NCBI RefSeq assembly: GCF_021545335.1
Contig: NZ_CP089312.1
Coordinates: 7,626,001 to 7,690,000, forward strand
Source: Streptomyces sp. GQFP
GTDB lineage: Bacteria > Actinomycetota > Actinomycetes > Streptomycetales > Streptomycetaceae
DNA: 64,000 nt
Direction of reading: 5' to 3'
Shown: positions 41,245 through 50,311 of the stretch, piece by piece
How the letters are laid out: every line of letters starts with the position of its first letter
Position numbering within the stretch: position 1 is the first letter of the stretch
Notes under the pieces: model-generated
What the model saw: only the letters and a program-made list of their open reading frames with translations
The model's database searches: none
What the model was told of the DNA's origin: nothing
Made by a program: the position numbers and the translations under genes

Positions 41245-42162
41245 ATGCGTAAGCAAGCAGTGATCGGCGTTGCCACGATGGCTCTGGCGATCGGGGTGGT
41301 CGGGTGTGAGGCCGCGGACGAGGCGGCCTCGTCGTCCAACGTCGGTGTTCAGTCCGCCGGAGTGAGCGGGCAGGCAACGGGCGGGCGGCTCAACGCCGTT
41401 GGGCTCACCGCCGACCAGCGGCTCGTCACCTTCCGGGTCGACCGGCCCGGGCGGGCCGTGCCGCTCGGCAAGGTGAACGGGCTGCACGGTGACACCCGGC
41501 TCATCGGTATCGACTACCGCGTCCAGAACAACAAGCTGTACGGCGTCGGCGACCGGGGTGGCATCTACACCGTCCGGGAGATCGGCGCCAAGGCGACCAA
41601 GGTCTCCCAGCTGAGCGTTCCGTTGCAGGGGAGCAGCTTCGGCGTCGACTTCAACCCCGCCGCCAACCGGCTCCGGGTCATCAGCGACACCGGCCAGAAC
41701 CTCCGCCACAACATCGACGACCCGGCGGGCGCACCGGCCGCCGGTACGACGGCGACGGACGGCGTCCTGACCAACCCGCCGGTCCCGCCCGCGACTTCGG
41801 GTGCGACGGCGACGGGCGTCACGGCGGCCGCGTACACGAACAACGACCTGGACGCGACGACGGCCACCACCCTGTTCGACGTCGACACCGTCAACGACCA
41901 GGTCTCGATCCAGTCCCCGGCGAACGCCGGCAACCTCGCCCCCACGGGCAAGCTGGGCGTCGACGCGGCTCCGGCGGGCGCCGGCTTCGACATCTACAGC
42001 TCCAACCGCTCCGGCACGAACACCGGCTACGCGGTCCTGCGCGTGGGCGGCGCCCAGCGCCTCTACCAGGTGAACCTGCTCAACGGCTCGGTGCAGCGCG
42101 CGGGTACGTTCGACGCCGACCGCCCGGTGGTGGACCTGGCGCTGCCGCTGCGGCAGGGCTGA
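41245..42162 (+). CDS. DUF4394 family secreted lipoprotein
   Basis: This 305-residue protein begins with a lipoprotein signal (IGVVGC, cysteine near 21). The mature part is a DUF4394 domain: NAVGLTADQRLVTFRVDRPG, LIGIDYRVQNNKLYGVGDRG, SSFGVDFNPAANRLRVISDT, and the late region with NLAPTGKLGVDA. The repeating short strands suggest a beta-propeller. No enzymatic residues are apparent and the role of the family is unknown. It stands alone between glyS and the LysE gene. Confidence 0.87.
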   Translation: MRKQAVIGVATMALAIGVVGCEAADEAASSSNVGVQSAGVSGQATGGRLNAVGLTADQRLVTFRVDRPGRAVPLGKVNGLHGDTRLIGIDYRVQNNKLYGVGDRGGIYTVREIGAKATKVSQLSVPLQGSSFGVDFNPAANRLRVISDTGQNLRHNIDDPAGAPAAGTTATDGVLTNPPVPPATSGATATGVTAAAYTNNDLDATTATTLFDVDTVNDQVSIQSPANAGNLAPTGKLGVDAAPAGAGFDIYSSNRSGTNTGYAVLRVGGAQRLYQVNLLNGSVQRAGTFDADRPVVDLALPLRQG

Positions 42163-42196
42163 ACGCCGTAAGTGGTCGTGCAAGTGGTCCTCTTGA

Positions 42197-42229
42197 GGGG
42201 CCGGTCATTGGACCTGTAGGTCCGGCCCC
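42197..42229. promoter_or_regulatory. Nested palindromes upstream of the LysE gene
   Basis: GGGGCCGG and CCGGCCCC flank a second palindrome, GGACCT-GT-AGGTCC (42210-42223). The structure starts 35 bp after the DUF4394 stop codon and ends 21 bp before the LysE start. It could end the upstream transcript, serve as an operator for the LysE promoter, or both. Confidence 0.5.
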
Positions 42230-42250
42230 ACCGGCGGCAGGCTGGCCCCC

Positions 42251-42862
42251 ATGAGCATCGCTTTTCTGCTGACCACGCTGGTCGTGGTCGTCACGCCCGG
42301 TACCGGTGTCGTCTACACGCTTGCCGCCGGGCTGTCGCGGGGGCGGCGGGCCAGTGTCGTCGCGGCCTTCGCCTGCACGCTCGGGTGCGTGCCGCACATG
42401 TTGGCCACGGTGACCGGGGTCGCCGCGCTGCTGCACACCAGCGCGACCGCCTTCCAGATCCTCAAGTACGCCGGTGTGGCCTACCTGTTGTACATGGCGT
42501 GGGCCACGCTCCGGGAGAAGGGGACGATCGCCGTCACGGAGGAGACGGCACCCCGGTCCACCTGGCGGGTGATCGTCCGGGGCGTGCTGATCAACTTCCT
42601 CAACCCGAAACTGACCGTCTTCTTCTTCGCGTTCCTGCCCCAGTTCGTGAGCCCCGACGACCCCGACTCGGTCGTCACGATGCTCGTCCTGGGCGGGGTC
42701 TTCATGCTGGTCACGTTCGTGGTCTTCGCGGCGTACGGCATCCTCGCCGCCTCCGTACGCAGCCAGGTCATGGCACGGCCGCGCGTGATGACCTGGCTGC
42801 GGCGGGCCTTCGCGGGGTCGTTCCTCGTGCTGGGGGCGAAGTTGGCGACGACGAGTGCGTGA
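42251..42862 (+). CDS. LysE/RhtB-family amino-acid exporter
   Basis: This 203-residue membrane protein has the LysE layout of about six helices. The conserved start TTLVVVVTPGTGVVYTLAAGL is followed by SRGRRASVVAAFACTLGC, and the RGVLINFLNPKLTVFFFAFLPQF motif lies in the middle. Members export amino acids, homoserine lactone or related compounds. The start has no clear ribosome site and follows nested palindromes. The specific substrate cannot be read from the sequence. Confidence 0.92.
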   Translation: MSIAFLLTTLVVVVTPGTGVVYTLAAGLSRGRRASVVAAFACTLGCVPHMLATVTGVAALLHTSATAFQILKYAGVAYLLYMAWATLREKGTIAVTEETAPRSTWRVIVRGVLINFLNPKLTVFFFAFLPQFVSPDDPDSVVTMLVLGGVFMLVTFVVFAAYGILAASVRSQVMARPRVMTWLRRAFAGSFLVLGAKLATTSA

Positions 42863-42882
42863 GCGGGGGCGCGAAACGGCGT

Positions 42883-43089
42883 TCAGCCCGCCGTCGGGTC
42901 CACCGTCGCCTGGTGTTCCTCGGCGAGGTGTTCCTCCGCCTTCAGCCAGGGGAGGAACTGGACCTTCTTCCGCCAGCCGCAGGTGTCGCAGCTCATGACG
43001 CGATGTGCTCCGGTTCGCTGGACGTGGACGACGTGTTCCCGCCCGTGCTGGTCCCAGCGGCTCACCTTGCTCGTGTTGATCTGCAACAT
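42883..43089 (-). CDS. Small zinc-ribbon-like protein
   Basis: This 68-residue protein contains CDTCGWRKKVQF and, further on, a histidine-rich segment HLAEEHQ, a possible Cys2-His2 metal site. The N-terminal half is strand-like (QINTSKVSRWDQHGREHVVH). ATG 43089 has GGAG 5 nt upstream; an in-frame TTG 18 bp earlier is less likely. No partner is evident; it lies tail to tail with LysE and upstream of a response regulator on the same strand. I do not recognise the family. Confidence 0.7.
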   Translation of the reverse strand: MLQINTSKVSRWDQHGREHVVHVQRTGAHRVMSCDTCGWRKKVQFLPWLKAEEHLAEEHQATVDPTAG

Positions 43090-43188
43090 GACCTCTCCGG
43101 CGTCCAAGGTGCGTGCAGGTGTGAGTGTGCAGCAAGAGCAACATCAACGGGGGGCGACTGTGTGAAGAGTTGACAGGATCCGGATAGG

Positions 43189-43902
43189 TCAGGCTTCGGC
43201 CCCGGGGGCGATCAGGCCTGTCTCGTAGGCGAGTACGACCGCCTGGACCCGGTCGCGCAGCTCCAGTTTGGAGAGGATGCGGCCCACGTGCGTCTTGACC
43301 GTGGTCGGGCTCAGGAACAGCCGTTCCGCCAGCTCGGCGTTGCTCAGGCCCGTCGCCAGCAGCCGCAGGACCTCCAGTTCACGGGGTGTCAGCCCCGACA
43401 GGTCGGCGTGCCGGGCCGTGGTCTGTGAGGGCGCCTCGCGATGGGCGAAGCGTTCGATGAGGCGGCGGGTGATCGCCGGCGCGAGCAGGGCGTCGCCGGA
43501 CTGCACCAGGCGTACGGCGGCCACCAGATGCTCGGGGGTCACGTCCTTGAGGAGGAAACCACAGGCGCCGGCGGTGAGGGCCGCGTAGACGTAGTGGTCG
43601 AGGTCGTAGGTGGTGAGGATCACGACGCGGGTTCTCGCCGCCTCCGGGGCGTCGTCTGCGAGGATCCGCCGGGTCGCCTCGATGCCGTCCATGCCCGGCA
43701 TCCGGATGTCCATCAGGACGACATCGGGCCGGGTCCGGCGTACGGCCGCCACCGCCTCCGCCCCGTCGGCCGCCTCGGCGGTCACCTCGATGCCGTCGGC
43801 GGCCAGGATCATCCCGAACCCCGTACGCACCAGGGCCTGGTCGTCGGCGATGACCGCTCGGAGGGGTGGCGGCGGTGGCAGTGGTGACTGGTTGTGGGTC
43901 AT
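43189..43902 (-). CDS. Two-component response regulator (NarL/FixJ family)
   Basis: This 237-residue regulator has an N-terminal receiver with the acidic pair in AVIADDQALV, D65 in VVLMDIRMPGMDG as phosphoacceptor and K in FLLKDV. The C-terminal LuxR helix-turn-helix is LTPRELEVLRLLATGLSNAE to LSPTTVKTHVGRILSKL. A proline run precedes the receiver. Its start overlaps the stop of the kinase gene (ATGA). The likely target is the divergent ABC transporter, as in many actinomycete resistance modules. Confidence 0.92.
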   Translation of the reverse strand: MTHNQSPLPPPPPLRAVIADDQALVRTGFGMILAADGIEVTAEAADGAEAVAAVRRTRPDVVLMDIRMPGMDGIEATRRILADDAPEAARTRVVILTTYDLDHYVYAALTAGACGFLLKDVTPEHLVAAVRLVQSGDALLAPAITRRLIERFAHREAPSQTTARHADLSGLTPRELEVLRLLATGLSNAELAERLFLSPTTVKTHVGRILSKLELRDRVQAVVLAYETGLIAPGAEA

Positions 43903-45323
43903 GGTGTCCGCCACGGGACTGTGGCTCTGATGCGGTAGCCGCCGGCGAGGGTCGGGCCGGCGATCAGCTCGCCGCCGTAGACCGCCAGGCGTTCGCGCAG
44001 GCCGATCAGACCTCGACCGGTTCCCCCGGTGCCCCCGGTGCCGCTGTTCTCGCCTTCCGGCGGTGGGGAGTTGAGGGTGGTGGGGCTCGTGTTGGCTACC
44101 TCTATCTGTAGGCAGTCGTCCGTCCAGCCGATCACGACGGAGGCATCGGCGCCCGGCGCGTGCTTGATCGTGTTGGTCAGCGCCTCCTGCACCACGCGGT
44201 ACGCCGTCAGGTCCACCCCGGGCGGCAACGGGTCCGGCGGCAGCGTCACCGCCACGGACACCGGAGTCCCGGCGCCCCGCACCCGTTCCGTCAGCGCGTC
44301 GAGCCGGTCCAGGCCGGGCTGCGGCTCCAGACCGTCGGCGGGGGTGTCGTGGAGGCCGCCGGTGTCCGGGGCGGCCAACAGGCCCATCACATGCCGGAGT
44401 TCGGCCATCGCGGCCCTGCCCCCGGCCTCGACCGCGAGCAACGCCTCCTTCGACCGTTCGGGCGCCGCGTCCATCACCTTGCGTGCCGCCCCGGCCTGGA
44501 TCACCATCACGCTCACATTGTGGGTCACCACATCGTGCAACTCGGCGGCGATCCGCGCCCGTTCCTCCGCGACAGCCCGCCGCATCGCCTCCTCCTGCGC
44601 CCGCTCCAACCGCGCGAACCGGTCCCGGCCCGCCGCCAGCCGCCGCTGGCCGAACCGGACGGTCACGGCCAGTACCCCGGCGACCAGCAGCACGACCCCG
44701 GGACTCGACCAGCCCGGCAGAATCGGCTCCGCCCGCTGGAACGCGACCCCGGCCAGGACCGCGCCGACGACCAGCGCGGCCAGGGCGCCCGCCCGGTAAC
44801 GGCTGTGCGCGACCGCGCTGTAGGCGCCGATGACGCAGGTCAGCACCGTGATCCAGGAGGCGCGGTCGCCGGTGGCCAGCCCCGCGGCCAGCACCACCCC
44901 GAACACGGCCAGCGGATACCGGCGCCGGGCCAGCAGCGGCAGCGCCGACAGGACGACCAGGGGCCAGGGCGCGACGGAGCCCTCGTCGTCCGTCGGCAGG
45001 ATCGGCGGACGGGGAGGCGGTTGCGGGAACTCCGGGGGCTGCGGGACCACCGGCGCGGTCTCGGCTCCGGTTCCGTACCCGTACTCGGTCTTCGGGAAGA
45101 AGCGCACCGGGCCGTCGCCGGGATAGCGCGCCGCGACGATCAGTGCGACGACGGTCAGTACGACCGCCAGCGCCAGGTCGGCGCGTACCGCCCGCCGTGA
45201 CAGCGGAGCGGGTTTCGGCTCCGGCCGCAGCGCGTCCCACAGTTGCCGACGCCAATCACGCCAATCACGCCAACGACGCCAATGCCGGGCGCGCCGGTAC
45301 TCCGTCTCCGTCGGCGTTTCCAT
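43899..45323 (-). CDS. Two-component sensor histidine kinase (HisKA_3/NarL type)
   Basis: This 474-residue kinase has an Arg/Trp-rich N-terminal tail (RARHWRRWRDWRDWRRQLWD), a membrane region of five or six helices interrupted by a proline-rich loop (PQPPEFPQPPPRPP), and the phosphoacceptor helix with H263 in AAELHDVVTHNVSV. The ATPase domain includes VVQEALTNTIKHAPG and GRGLIGLRERLAVYGG. It is coupled to the response regulator downstream and divergent from an ABC transporter. The repeated CCAATCACG-type codons encode the tail's RDW repeats. Confidence 0.9.
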   Translation of the reverse strand: METPTETEYRRARHWRRWRDWRDWRRQLWDALRPEPKPAPLSRRAVRADLALAVVLTVVALIVAARYPGDGPVRFFPKTEYGYGTGAETAPVVPQPPEFPQPPPRPPILPTDDEGSVAPWPLVVLSALPLLARRRYPLAVFGVVLAAGLATGDRASWITVLTCVIGAYSAVAHSRYRAGALAALVVGAVLAGVAFQRAEPILPGWSSPGVVLLVAGVLAVTVRFGQRRLAAGRDRFARLERAQEEAMRRAVAEERARIAAELHDVVTHNVSVMVIQAGAARKVMDAAPERSKEALLAVEAGGRAAMAELRHVMGLLAAPDTGGLHDTPADGLEPQPGLDRLDALTERVRGAGTPVSVAVTLPPDPLPPGVDLTAYRVVQEALTNTIKHAPGADASVVIGWTDDCLQIEVANTSPTTLNSPPPEGENSGTGGTGGTGRGLIGLRERLAVYGGELIAGPTLAGGYRIRATVPWRTP

Positions 45324-45485
45324 CGGCTCATTGTGGGGGCGGGTCGCCCCGCCCCGCGTCCCTCCGTACCGAACAGATCAACAAGCCGTTCCTCAGGCGT
45401 ACTTCGCAGGGATGACCCCACGGCCGGGTCCTCCGCGGGGAGGGCCGGACGTCGGTGTCGCGGCCGACGCGCGGTGACAGCGCCC

Positions 45486-45547
45486 GCCCCTACGGTCGCC
45501 GAGTCCGGCAAGTTCTCCCTCGCACATCTTCAACAAACCGTAGGGGC
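45486..45547 (+). promoter_or_regulatory. Inverted repeat that could hide the ABC transporter ribosome site
   Basis: GCCCCTACGGT (45486-45496) and ACCGTAGGGGC (45537-45547) are a perfect 11-bp inverted repeat 40 bp apart. The right arm contains AGGGG, the likely Shine-Dalgarno of the ATPase gene starting at 45558. If transcribed, the stem would mask it. Alternatively the arms are two half-sites for the divergent response regulator. Confidence 0.5.
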
Positions 45548-45557
45548 AGGCGAGTTC

Positions 45558-46250
45558 ATGACCCAGGTGATCCAACTCGACGGCGTGGCAAAGCGCTACG
45601 ACAGCGCGGGCAGGCCCGCGCTCGGGCCGCTCACGCTCTCCGTGGAACAGGGCGAGGCCCTCGCCGTGACCGGCCCCTCCGGCAGCGGCAAGTCCACCCT
45701 GCTGAACCTTGTCGCGGGCCTGGACCGGGCGACCGAGGGCAGTGTGACCGTGGCCGACCGACGGCTCGACGACCTGACCGAGCACGCGTTGGCCCGGTTC
45801 CGCCGCGAACAGATCGGCATGGTCTTCCAGTTCTTCAACCTCCTCGACGACCTCACCGTCACCGACAACATCCAGCTCCCCGCCCAACTGCGGGGAACCG
45901 CACGGCGCGAGACCGCCGCCCGCGCCGGGGAACTCATGGAGGTGCTCGGCATCCAGAAGCACGCCCGCGCCTATCCGGGCCGGCTCTCCGGCGGTGAACG
46001 CCAGCGGGTCGCGGTCGCCCGCGCACTGGTCAACCGCCCCGCGCTGCTGCTCGCCGACGAACCGACCGGCGCCCTCGACACCGCGTCCGGCCAGGACGTA
46101 CGGGAGCTGCTGGTCGAGCTGCACCGGGGCGGGCAGACCATCGTGCTGGTCACCCACGACCTGGCGCTCGCCGAGTCGTGCGCGAGCCGCACGATCCAGC
46201 TGGTCGACGGTCATCTGGCCCTGGACACGCGGGCGGAGGCCGTCCGATGA
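45558..46250 (+). CDS. ABC transporter ATP-binding protein (LolD/MacB type)
   Basis: This 230-residue ATPase has Walker A GPSGSGKST, Q-loop FQFFNLLDDLTV, signature LSGGERQRVAVARALV, Walker B LLLADEPTGALD and H-loop LVTHDLALA, the pattern of LolD/BceA-type ATPases that pair with FtsX permeases. It overlaps the permease gene by ATGA. The neighbouring divergent two-component system suggests that it responds to a cell-envelope-active compound, as Bce-type modules do. Confidence 0.92.
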   Translation: MTQVIQLDGVAKRYDSAGRPALGPLTLSVEQGEALAVTGPSGSGKSTLLNLVAGLDRATEGSVTVADRRLDDLTEHALARFRREQIGMVFQFFNLLDDLTVTDNIQLPAQLRGTARRETAARAGELMEVLGIQKHARAYPGRLSGGERQRVAVARALVNRPALLLADEPTGALDTASGQDVRELLVELHRGGQTIVLVTHDLALAESCASRTIQLVDGHLALDTRAEAVR

Positions 46251-48649
46251 TCCGCCGGCTCCGTTCGATCGGCTTCGGGGGCGGTGCGCTCGGCCGGGTC
46301 GTACGGTCGGGGGTGGGCCGGCGGCGCGTACAGACCGTGGTGATCGCCGTGGCCACGATGATGGCCGTGGCGTCGGCGGTGGTCGCCGGATCGCTCGTCG
46401 TCGCCGCGAACCGGCCCTTCGACCACGCCTTCGCGCAGCAGCACGGCGCGCATCTGACCGTCCAGTTCGATCCGGCCAAGGCGACCGAGGCGCAGATCGA
46501 GGCGACCGGGGAGCTGGAGGGCGTCACCGCGACGGCCGGGCCCTACCCGGCCACTACGATCCAGCCGGTGGACTCGGCGAACGGACACCTGCCGACGCTG
46601 ACCCTCGTCGGACGGTCCGCGCCAGGGGCCGACGTGGACGAGCTGGACCTCAAGTCCGGCCGGTGGGCGGCGAAGCCGGGCGAGATCGTGCTGAACGCGG
46701 AGTTCGACGGCCCCAACCTCGGCCTCGGCTCCACGCTCAGGGCCACGGACGCCGCCGACAGCCCGACCCTGACGATCGTCGGCTTCGCCGTCTCGGTCAG
46801 CAGAACCGCCGACGTGTGGACGACCCCCGCCCAGGCCAGGGCACTGGCGTCGGCGGACACCCCGCTCACGAGCCAGGTGCTCTACCGCTTCGACGCGGCC
46901 GGTACGGACAAACAAGTGATCGCCGGCCGTCAGCGGATCACCGCGGCCGTACCGTCCGGCGCGCTGCTCAGCAGCCGGTCGTACCTGGAGACCAAGCGGG
47001 ACGCGGACCAGGGCGCGGCGCCGACCATCCCCTTCCTCGTCGCCTTCGGCATCCTCGGCATCGTCATGTCGGTGATCATCGTCTCCAGCGTGACCAGCGG
47101 CGCGGTCGGATCGAGCCTGCGCAGGATCGGCATCCTCAAGGCCGTCGGCTTCACCCCGCGCGAGGTCGTACGCGCCTATGTGGCCCAGGCGTTGATCCCG
47201 GCGGCCGTCGGGATCGGGCTGGGCGTCGTCCTCGGCAACCTGCTCGCTGTACCGCTCCTCGACGACACCGAGCAGGCGTACGGCACCGCCAGCCTGAGCG
47301 TCGCCTGGTGGGTGGACGTCGTGGTGGCGGGCGGCGCGCTGCTGGTCGTCGGGGTCGCCGCGCTGATCCCCGCCCTGCGCGCCGGGCGGCTGCGTACGGT
47401 CGAGGCCATCGCGGTGGGCAGGGCGCCCCGCACCGGACGCGGCCAGTGGGCCCACCGGGCGGCGGGACGGCTGCCGCTGCCGCGCGCGGTGACGTACGGC
47501 CTCGCGAGCCCCTTCGCACACCCGGTCCGCACGGTCGCGATGCTGCTCGCGGTGACCTTCGGCACGGTCGCGGCGACCTTCGCGGTGGGCCTGACCGCGT
47601 CCCTGACGGCGGTCAGCGCGGCGGCCGACCCGGAGGAGCGCGCCGAGGTCACCGTGTTCGCCGGCGGTGGCGTCGGGCCGTCGGCCGGCCCCGGCGGCAC
47701 CCGCCGTACGGAGAACGAGACACCCGAGGCCCCGGCCGCCGACCCGGCCGCCATACGCGCGGCCGTCGAGGCACAGACAGGCACCGCCTCCTACTACGCC
47801 ATGACGAAGAACGACGCCTCGGTGGCCGGGATCACCGGCGCGGTCCCGGCCAGCCTCTACCAGGGAGACACCCGGACCGGCAGCTACGAGATGCTCTCCG
47901 GACACTGGCTCGACGGCGCGGGTCAGGTGGTAGTGGGCTCCGGCTACCTGAAACGAACAGGCACCCGGATCGGCGATTCGCTGCGGATGACCTACGAGGG
48001 ACACACCCGCACCCTGCGGATCGTCGGCGAGGCCTTCGACACGTCGGACGGCGGGCTCCAACTCCACGCGAACATCGCCGACTTCCCCGGAACCGAGCCC
48101 CGGATGTTCCTCGTAGAGGTGAAACCGGGCGTCTCTCCCGGCGAGTACGCCCAGAAGCTGGCCGAGGCCGTCCGGCCCCTGGGCGGCGACGCGATGGCCA
48201 ACGCCTCCTCCGGACAGGACAACTTCGTGATCATCCTGCAGTCCATGGCGGCCCTGCTCACCCTGATGCTGGTCTCCGTGGCCGGCATGGGCGTCCTCAA
48301 CTCGGTGGTCCTGGACACCCGGGAGCGAGTCCACGACCTGGGCGTCTGCAAGGCCCTCGGCATGACCCCACGCCAGACGATCACCCTCGTACTGGCCTCG
48401 GTGACCGCCATAGGCATCCTGGGCGGCCTGATCGGCGTACCCACAGGCTTCGCCCTGCACGGCATGGTCCTCCCCCTGATGGGCCACGCGGCAGGCACGG
48501 AACTACCACCGTCGATCCTGGACGTGTACGACCTCTGGCAACTGGCCCTACTGGGCCTGGCAGGCATCACGATCGCCCTGCTCGGCGCACTACTCCCGGC
48601 GGGCTGGGCGGCGAGGTCACGCACGGCGACGGCGCTGCGGACGGAGTAA
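46247..48649 (+). CDS. FtsX-family ABC transporter permease (MacB/BceB-like)
   Basis: This 800-residue protein has an N-terminal membrane anchor (TVVIAVATMMAVASAVVAG), a large extracytoplasmic domain, a first FtsX core (FLVAFGILGIVMSVIIVSSV, RRIGILKAVGFTPREVVRAY), a second anchor and extracytoplasmic part starting near 415, and a second FtsX core (LLTLMLVSVAGMGVLNSVVL, DLGVCKALGMTPRQTITLVL). This duplicated layout fits efflux or lipoprotein/antibiotic-handling transporters. It is coupled to the LolD-type ATPase upstream. A family B repeat follows the stop codon. Confidence 0.92.
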   Translation: MIRRLRSIGFGGGALGRVVRSGVGRRRVQTVVIAVATMMAVASAVVAGSLVVAANRPFDHAFAQQHGAHLTVQFDPAKATEAQIEATGELEGVTATAGPYPATTIQPVDSANGHLPTLTLVGRSAPGADVDELDLKSGRWAAKPGEIVLNAEFDGPNLGLGSTLRATDAADSPTLTIVGFAVSVSRTADVWTTPAQARALASADTPLTSQVLYRFDAAGTDKQVIAGRQRITAAVPSGALLSSRSYLETKRDADQGAAPTIPFLVAFGILGIVMSVIIVSSVTSGAVGSSLRRIGILKAVGFTPREVVRAYVAQALIPAAVGIGLGVVLGNLLAVPLLDDTEQAYGTASLSVAWWVDVVVAGGALLVVGVAALIPALRAGRLRTVEAIAVGRAPRTGRGQWAHRAAGRLPLPRAVTYGLASPFAHPVRTVAMLLAVTFGTVAATFAVGLTASLTAVSAAADPEERAEVTVFAGGGVGPSAGPGGTRRTENETPEAPAADPAAIRAAVEAQTGTASYYAMTKNDASVAGITGAVPASLYQGDTRTGSYEMLSGHWLDGAGQVVVGSGYLKRTGTRIGDSLRMTYEGHTRTLRIVGEAFDTSDGGLQLHANIADFPGTEPRMFLVEVKPGVSPGEYAQKLAEAVRPLGGDAMANASSGQDNFVIILQSMAALLTLMLVSVAGMGVLNSVVLDTRERVHDLGVCKALGMTPRQTITLVLASVTAIGILGGLIGVPTGFALHGMVLPLMGHAAGTELPPSILDVYDLWQLALLGLAGITIALLGALLPAGWAARSRTATALRTE

Positions 48650-48668
48650 GGAAGAAGGGGCCGGGAGC

Positions 48669-48725
48669 CGCCCCGAAGGGGCGCTCCCGCCAGGGGCGCG
48701 GGGAACTGCGCGACCAGCCACAACG
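48669..48725 (-). repeat. Dispersed repeat, family B, copy 3
   Basis: Minus-strand GTTGTGGCTGGTCGCGCAG followed by TTCCCCGCGCCCCTGGCGG and a second GCGCCCC/GGGGC hairpin. It lies between the convergent permease and MFS genes and probably acts as a bidirectional terminator. Confidence 0.85.
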
Positions 48726-48776
48726 CACCCGCACCCAACACCCAACCGCCTGACCCGAGCTCTGAGTACTGACCGC

Positions 48777-50210
48777 TCAGCCAATCACCCGAGGCAGCCG
48801 CAGGCTGAGCAGAGTCGTCAACACAATGCCCCCCAACTGCACCACCAGCGTCGTCACCAACGCATCCCCCATCCCCATCCCCGGAGACAGCGAGAGAAAC
48901 AACGTCCCCAACGTCGCCACCCCCAACGCCAGAGCCGACTGCTGAGTCGTGATCATGACCCCGCTCCCCACCCCGGCCCGCGCAGGCTCGATCTCCGACA
49001 GGATGATCCGGAACAGCACAGGCAACTGCAGCGCCTGCCCAGCCCCCGCAACCGCCGCGCCCGGCAACAACTCCACCAGCCCCAGATCCGGCCAGGACCG
49101 CCACACCGCGACGGCGATGAGACCCACCCCCACCCCCTGGATCAGCCCACCGGCCGTCACGACCCGCGTGCCGTACCGGCTGACCAGCCGCGGCCCCGCG
49201 AGGGCCACGCAGAAGAACGTCACCGCCATCGGCGCCAGCGCCAACCCCGCCTGCACAGGCCCCAGCTCCGCACCCCGCTGCAGAGCCACCGCGATCACGA
49301 ACATGAACCCGCTGAAGCCGATCGAGAACGGCACGATCATCACCAGACCCCGCCGCAACGAGGTCAGCGCGAAGAGGGTCGGCGGCACGAGCGGCGTACG
49401 CCCCTTGCGGTCCGCGCCGCGCTCGACCGCGTAGAACGCCGCCGCCGCGAACGGGAACGCGGCCAGCGACAGCCACGTCCACAGCGGCCACCCCGCCGCC
49501 CGGCCCTCGGTGAGCGGTGCGAGCAGCGTGATCAGGGACACCGCGAGGAGGAACGTGCCGGGCACGTCCACCGGCTCGGGGTGCTGCGAGCGGGTCTCCG
49601 GGACGGCCCGGGCGGCCAGGACCAGGCCGAGCAGCACCACGGGTACGTTCACCAGGAACACCGCGCGCCAGCCGGTACCGGCGATGTCGGCGGCGACGAG
49701 TACGCCGCCCAGGATCTGGCCCGCCACCATCGAGAGCCCGGCTGTGGCGCCGTACAGACCCATGGCCCTGGCCCGACGCGGGCCCGCCGTCGCCGACTGG
49801 ATCGTCGCGAGCACCTGCGGCAGCATCGCCGCCGACGCCGCGCCCTGCGCGATCCGGGCCGCCACCAGGGTCCAGGCGGTCGGCGCGAGCCCGCAGGCCA
49901 GCGAGGTGATGCCGAAGGCCACCATGCCGCCGATGAAGAGCCGGCGTCGGCCGAAGAGGTCGCCGAGCCGCCCGCCGAGGACGAGCAGGACGGCGTACGC
50001 GACCCCGTACCCGGCGACCACCAGTTCGAGGACGGACTCGCTCGCCGCGAGGTCCCGGCCGATGGTGGGCAGGGCGACGTTGACGATGAAGAAGTCGATC
50101 AGAGGGAGTGCCGCACCGAGCAGCACGGTGAACAGGCCGAGCCCGCCGAGTACGGGTGACCCGGCGGGGGAGCGGACGGAGACGGTGGGTGAGGTGCTTG
50201 TTTCGGTCAC
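48777..50210 (-). CDS. MFS drug exporter, DHA2 (14-helix) type
   Basis: This 477-residue transporter matches the EmrB/QacA class: early PLIDFFIVNVALPTIGRDL, motif A in GGRLGDLFGRRRLFIGGM, and motif C-like AGQILGGVLV in helix 5. About 14 hydrophobic spans are visible. It should export drugs or metabolites by proton antiport. It is divergent from an XRE-type regulator with a 101-bp gap, a common pair for inducible efflux. Confidence 0.9.
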   Translation of the reverse strand: MTETSTSPTVSVRSPAGSPVLGGLGLFTVLLGAALPLIDFFIVNVALPTIGRDLAASESVLELVVAGYGVAYAVLLVLGGRLGDLFGRRRLFIGGMVAFGITSLACGLAPTAWTLVAARIAQGAASAAMLPQVLATIQSATAGPRRARAMGLYGATAGLSMVAGQILGGVLVAADIAGTGWRAVFLVNVPVVLLGLVLAARAVPETRSQHPEPVDVPGTFLLAVSLITLLAPLTEGRAAGWPLWTWLSLAAFPFAAAAFYAVERGADRKGRTPLVPPTLFALTSLRRGLVMIVPFSIGFSGFMFVIAVALQRGAELGPVQAGLALAPMAVTFFCVALAGPRLVSRYGTRVVTAGGLIQGVGVGLIAVAVWRSWPDLGLVELLPGAAVAGAGQALQLPVLFRIILSEIEPARAGVGSGVMITTQQSALALGVATLGTLFLSLSPGMGMGDALVTTLVVQLGGIVLTTLLSLRLPRVIG

Positions 50211-50311
50211 GTCGACCAGCGTCCGCCTCTCCTGAGAGGGGTACCAGAGTGTCTTTATCCTGGTAGTAGGAGTACCTGGAAACAGGGTCCGCGCGGAGAG
50301 AAAGTGGGAAG

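Noticed and set aside
46211..48487. Very long open frame on the minus strand opposite the FtsX permease
   Set aside because: Its composition (Gly, Arg, Asp, His repeats) is that of complementary GC-rich codons. The plus-strand reading has clear FtsX motifs and coupling to the ATPase gene.
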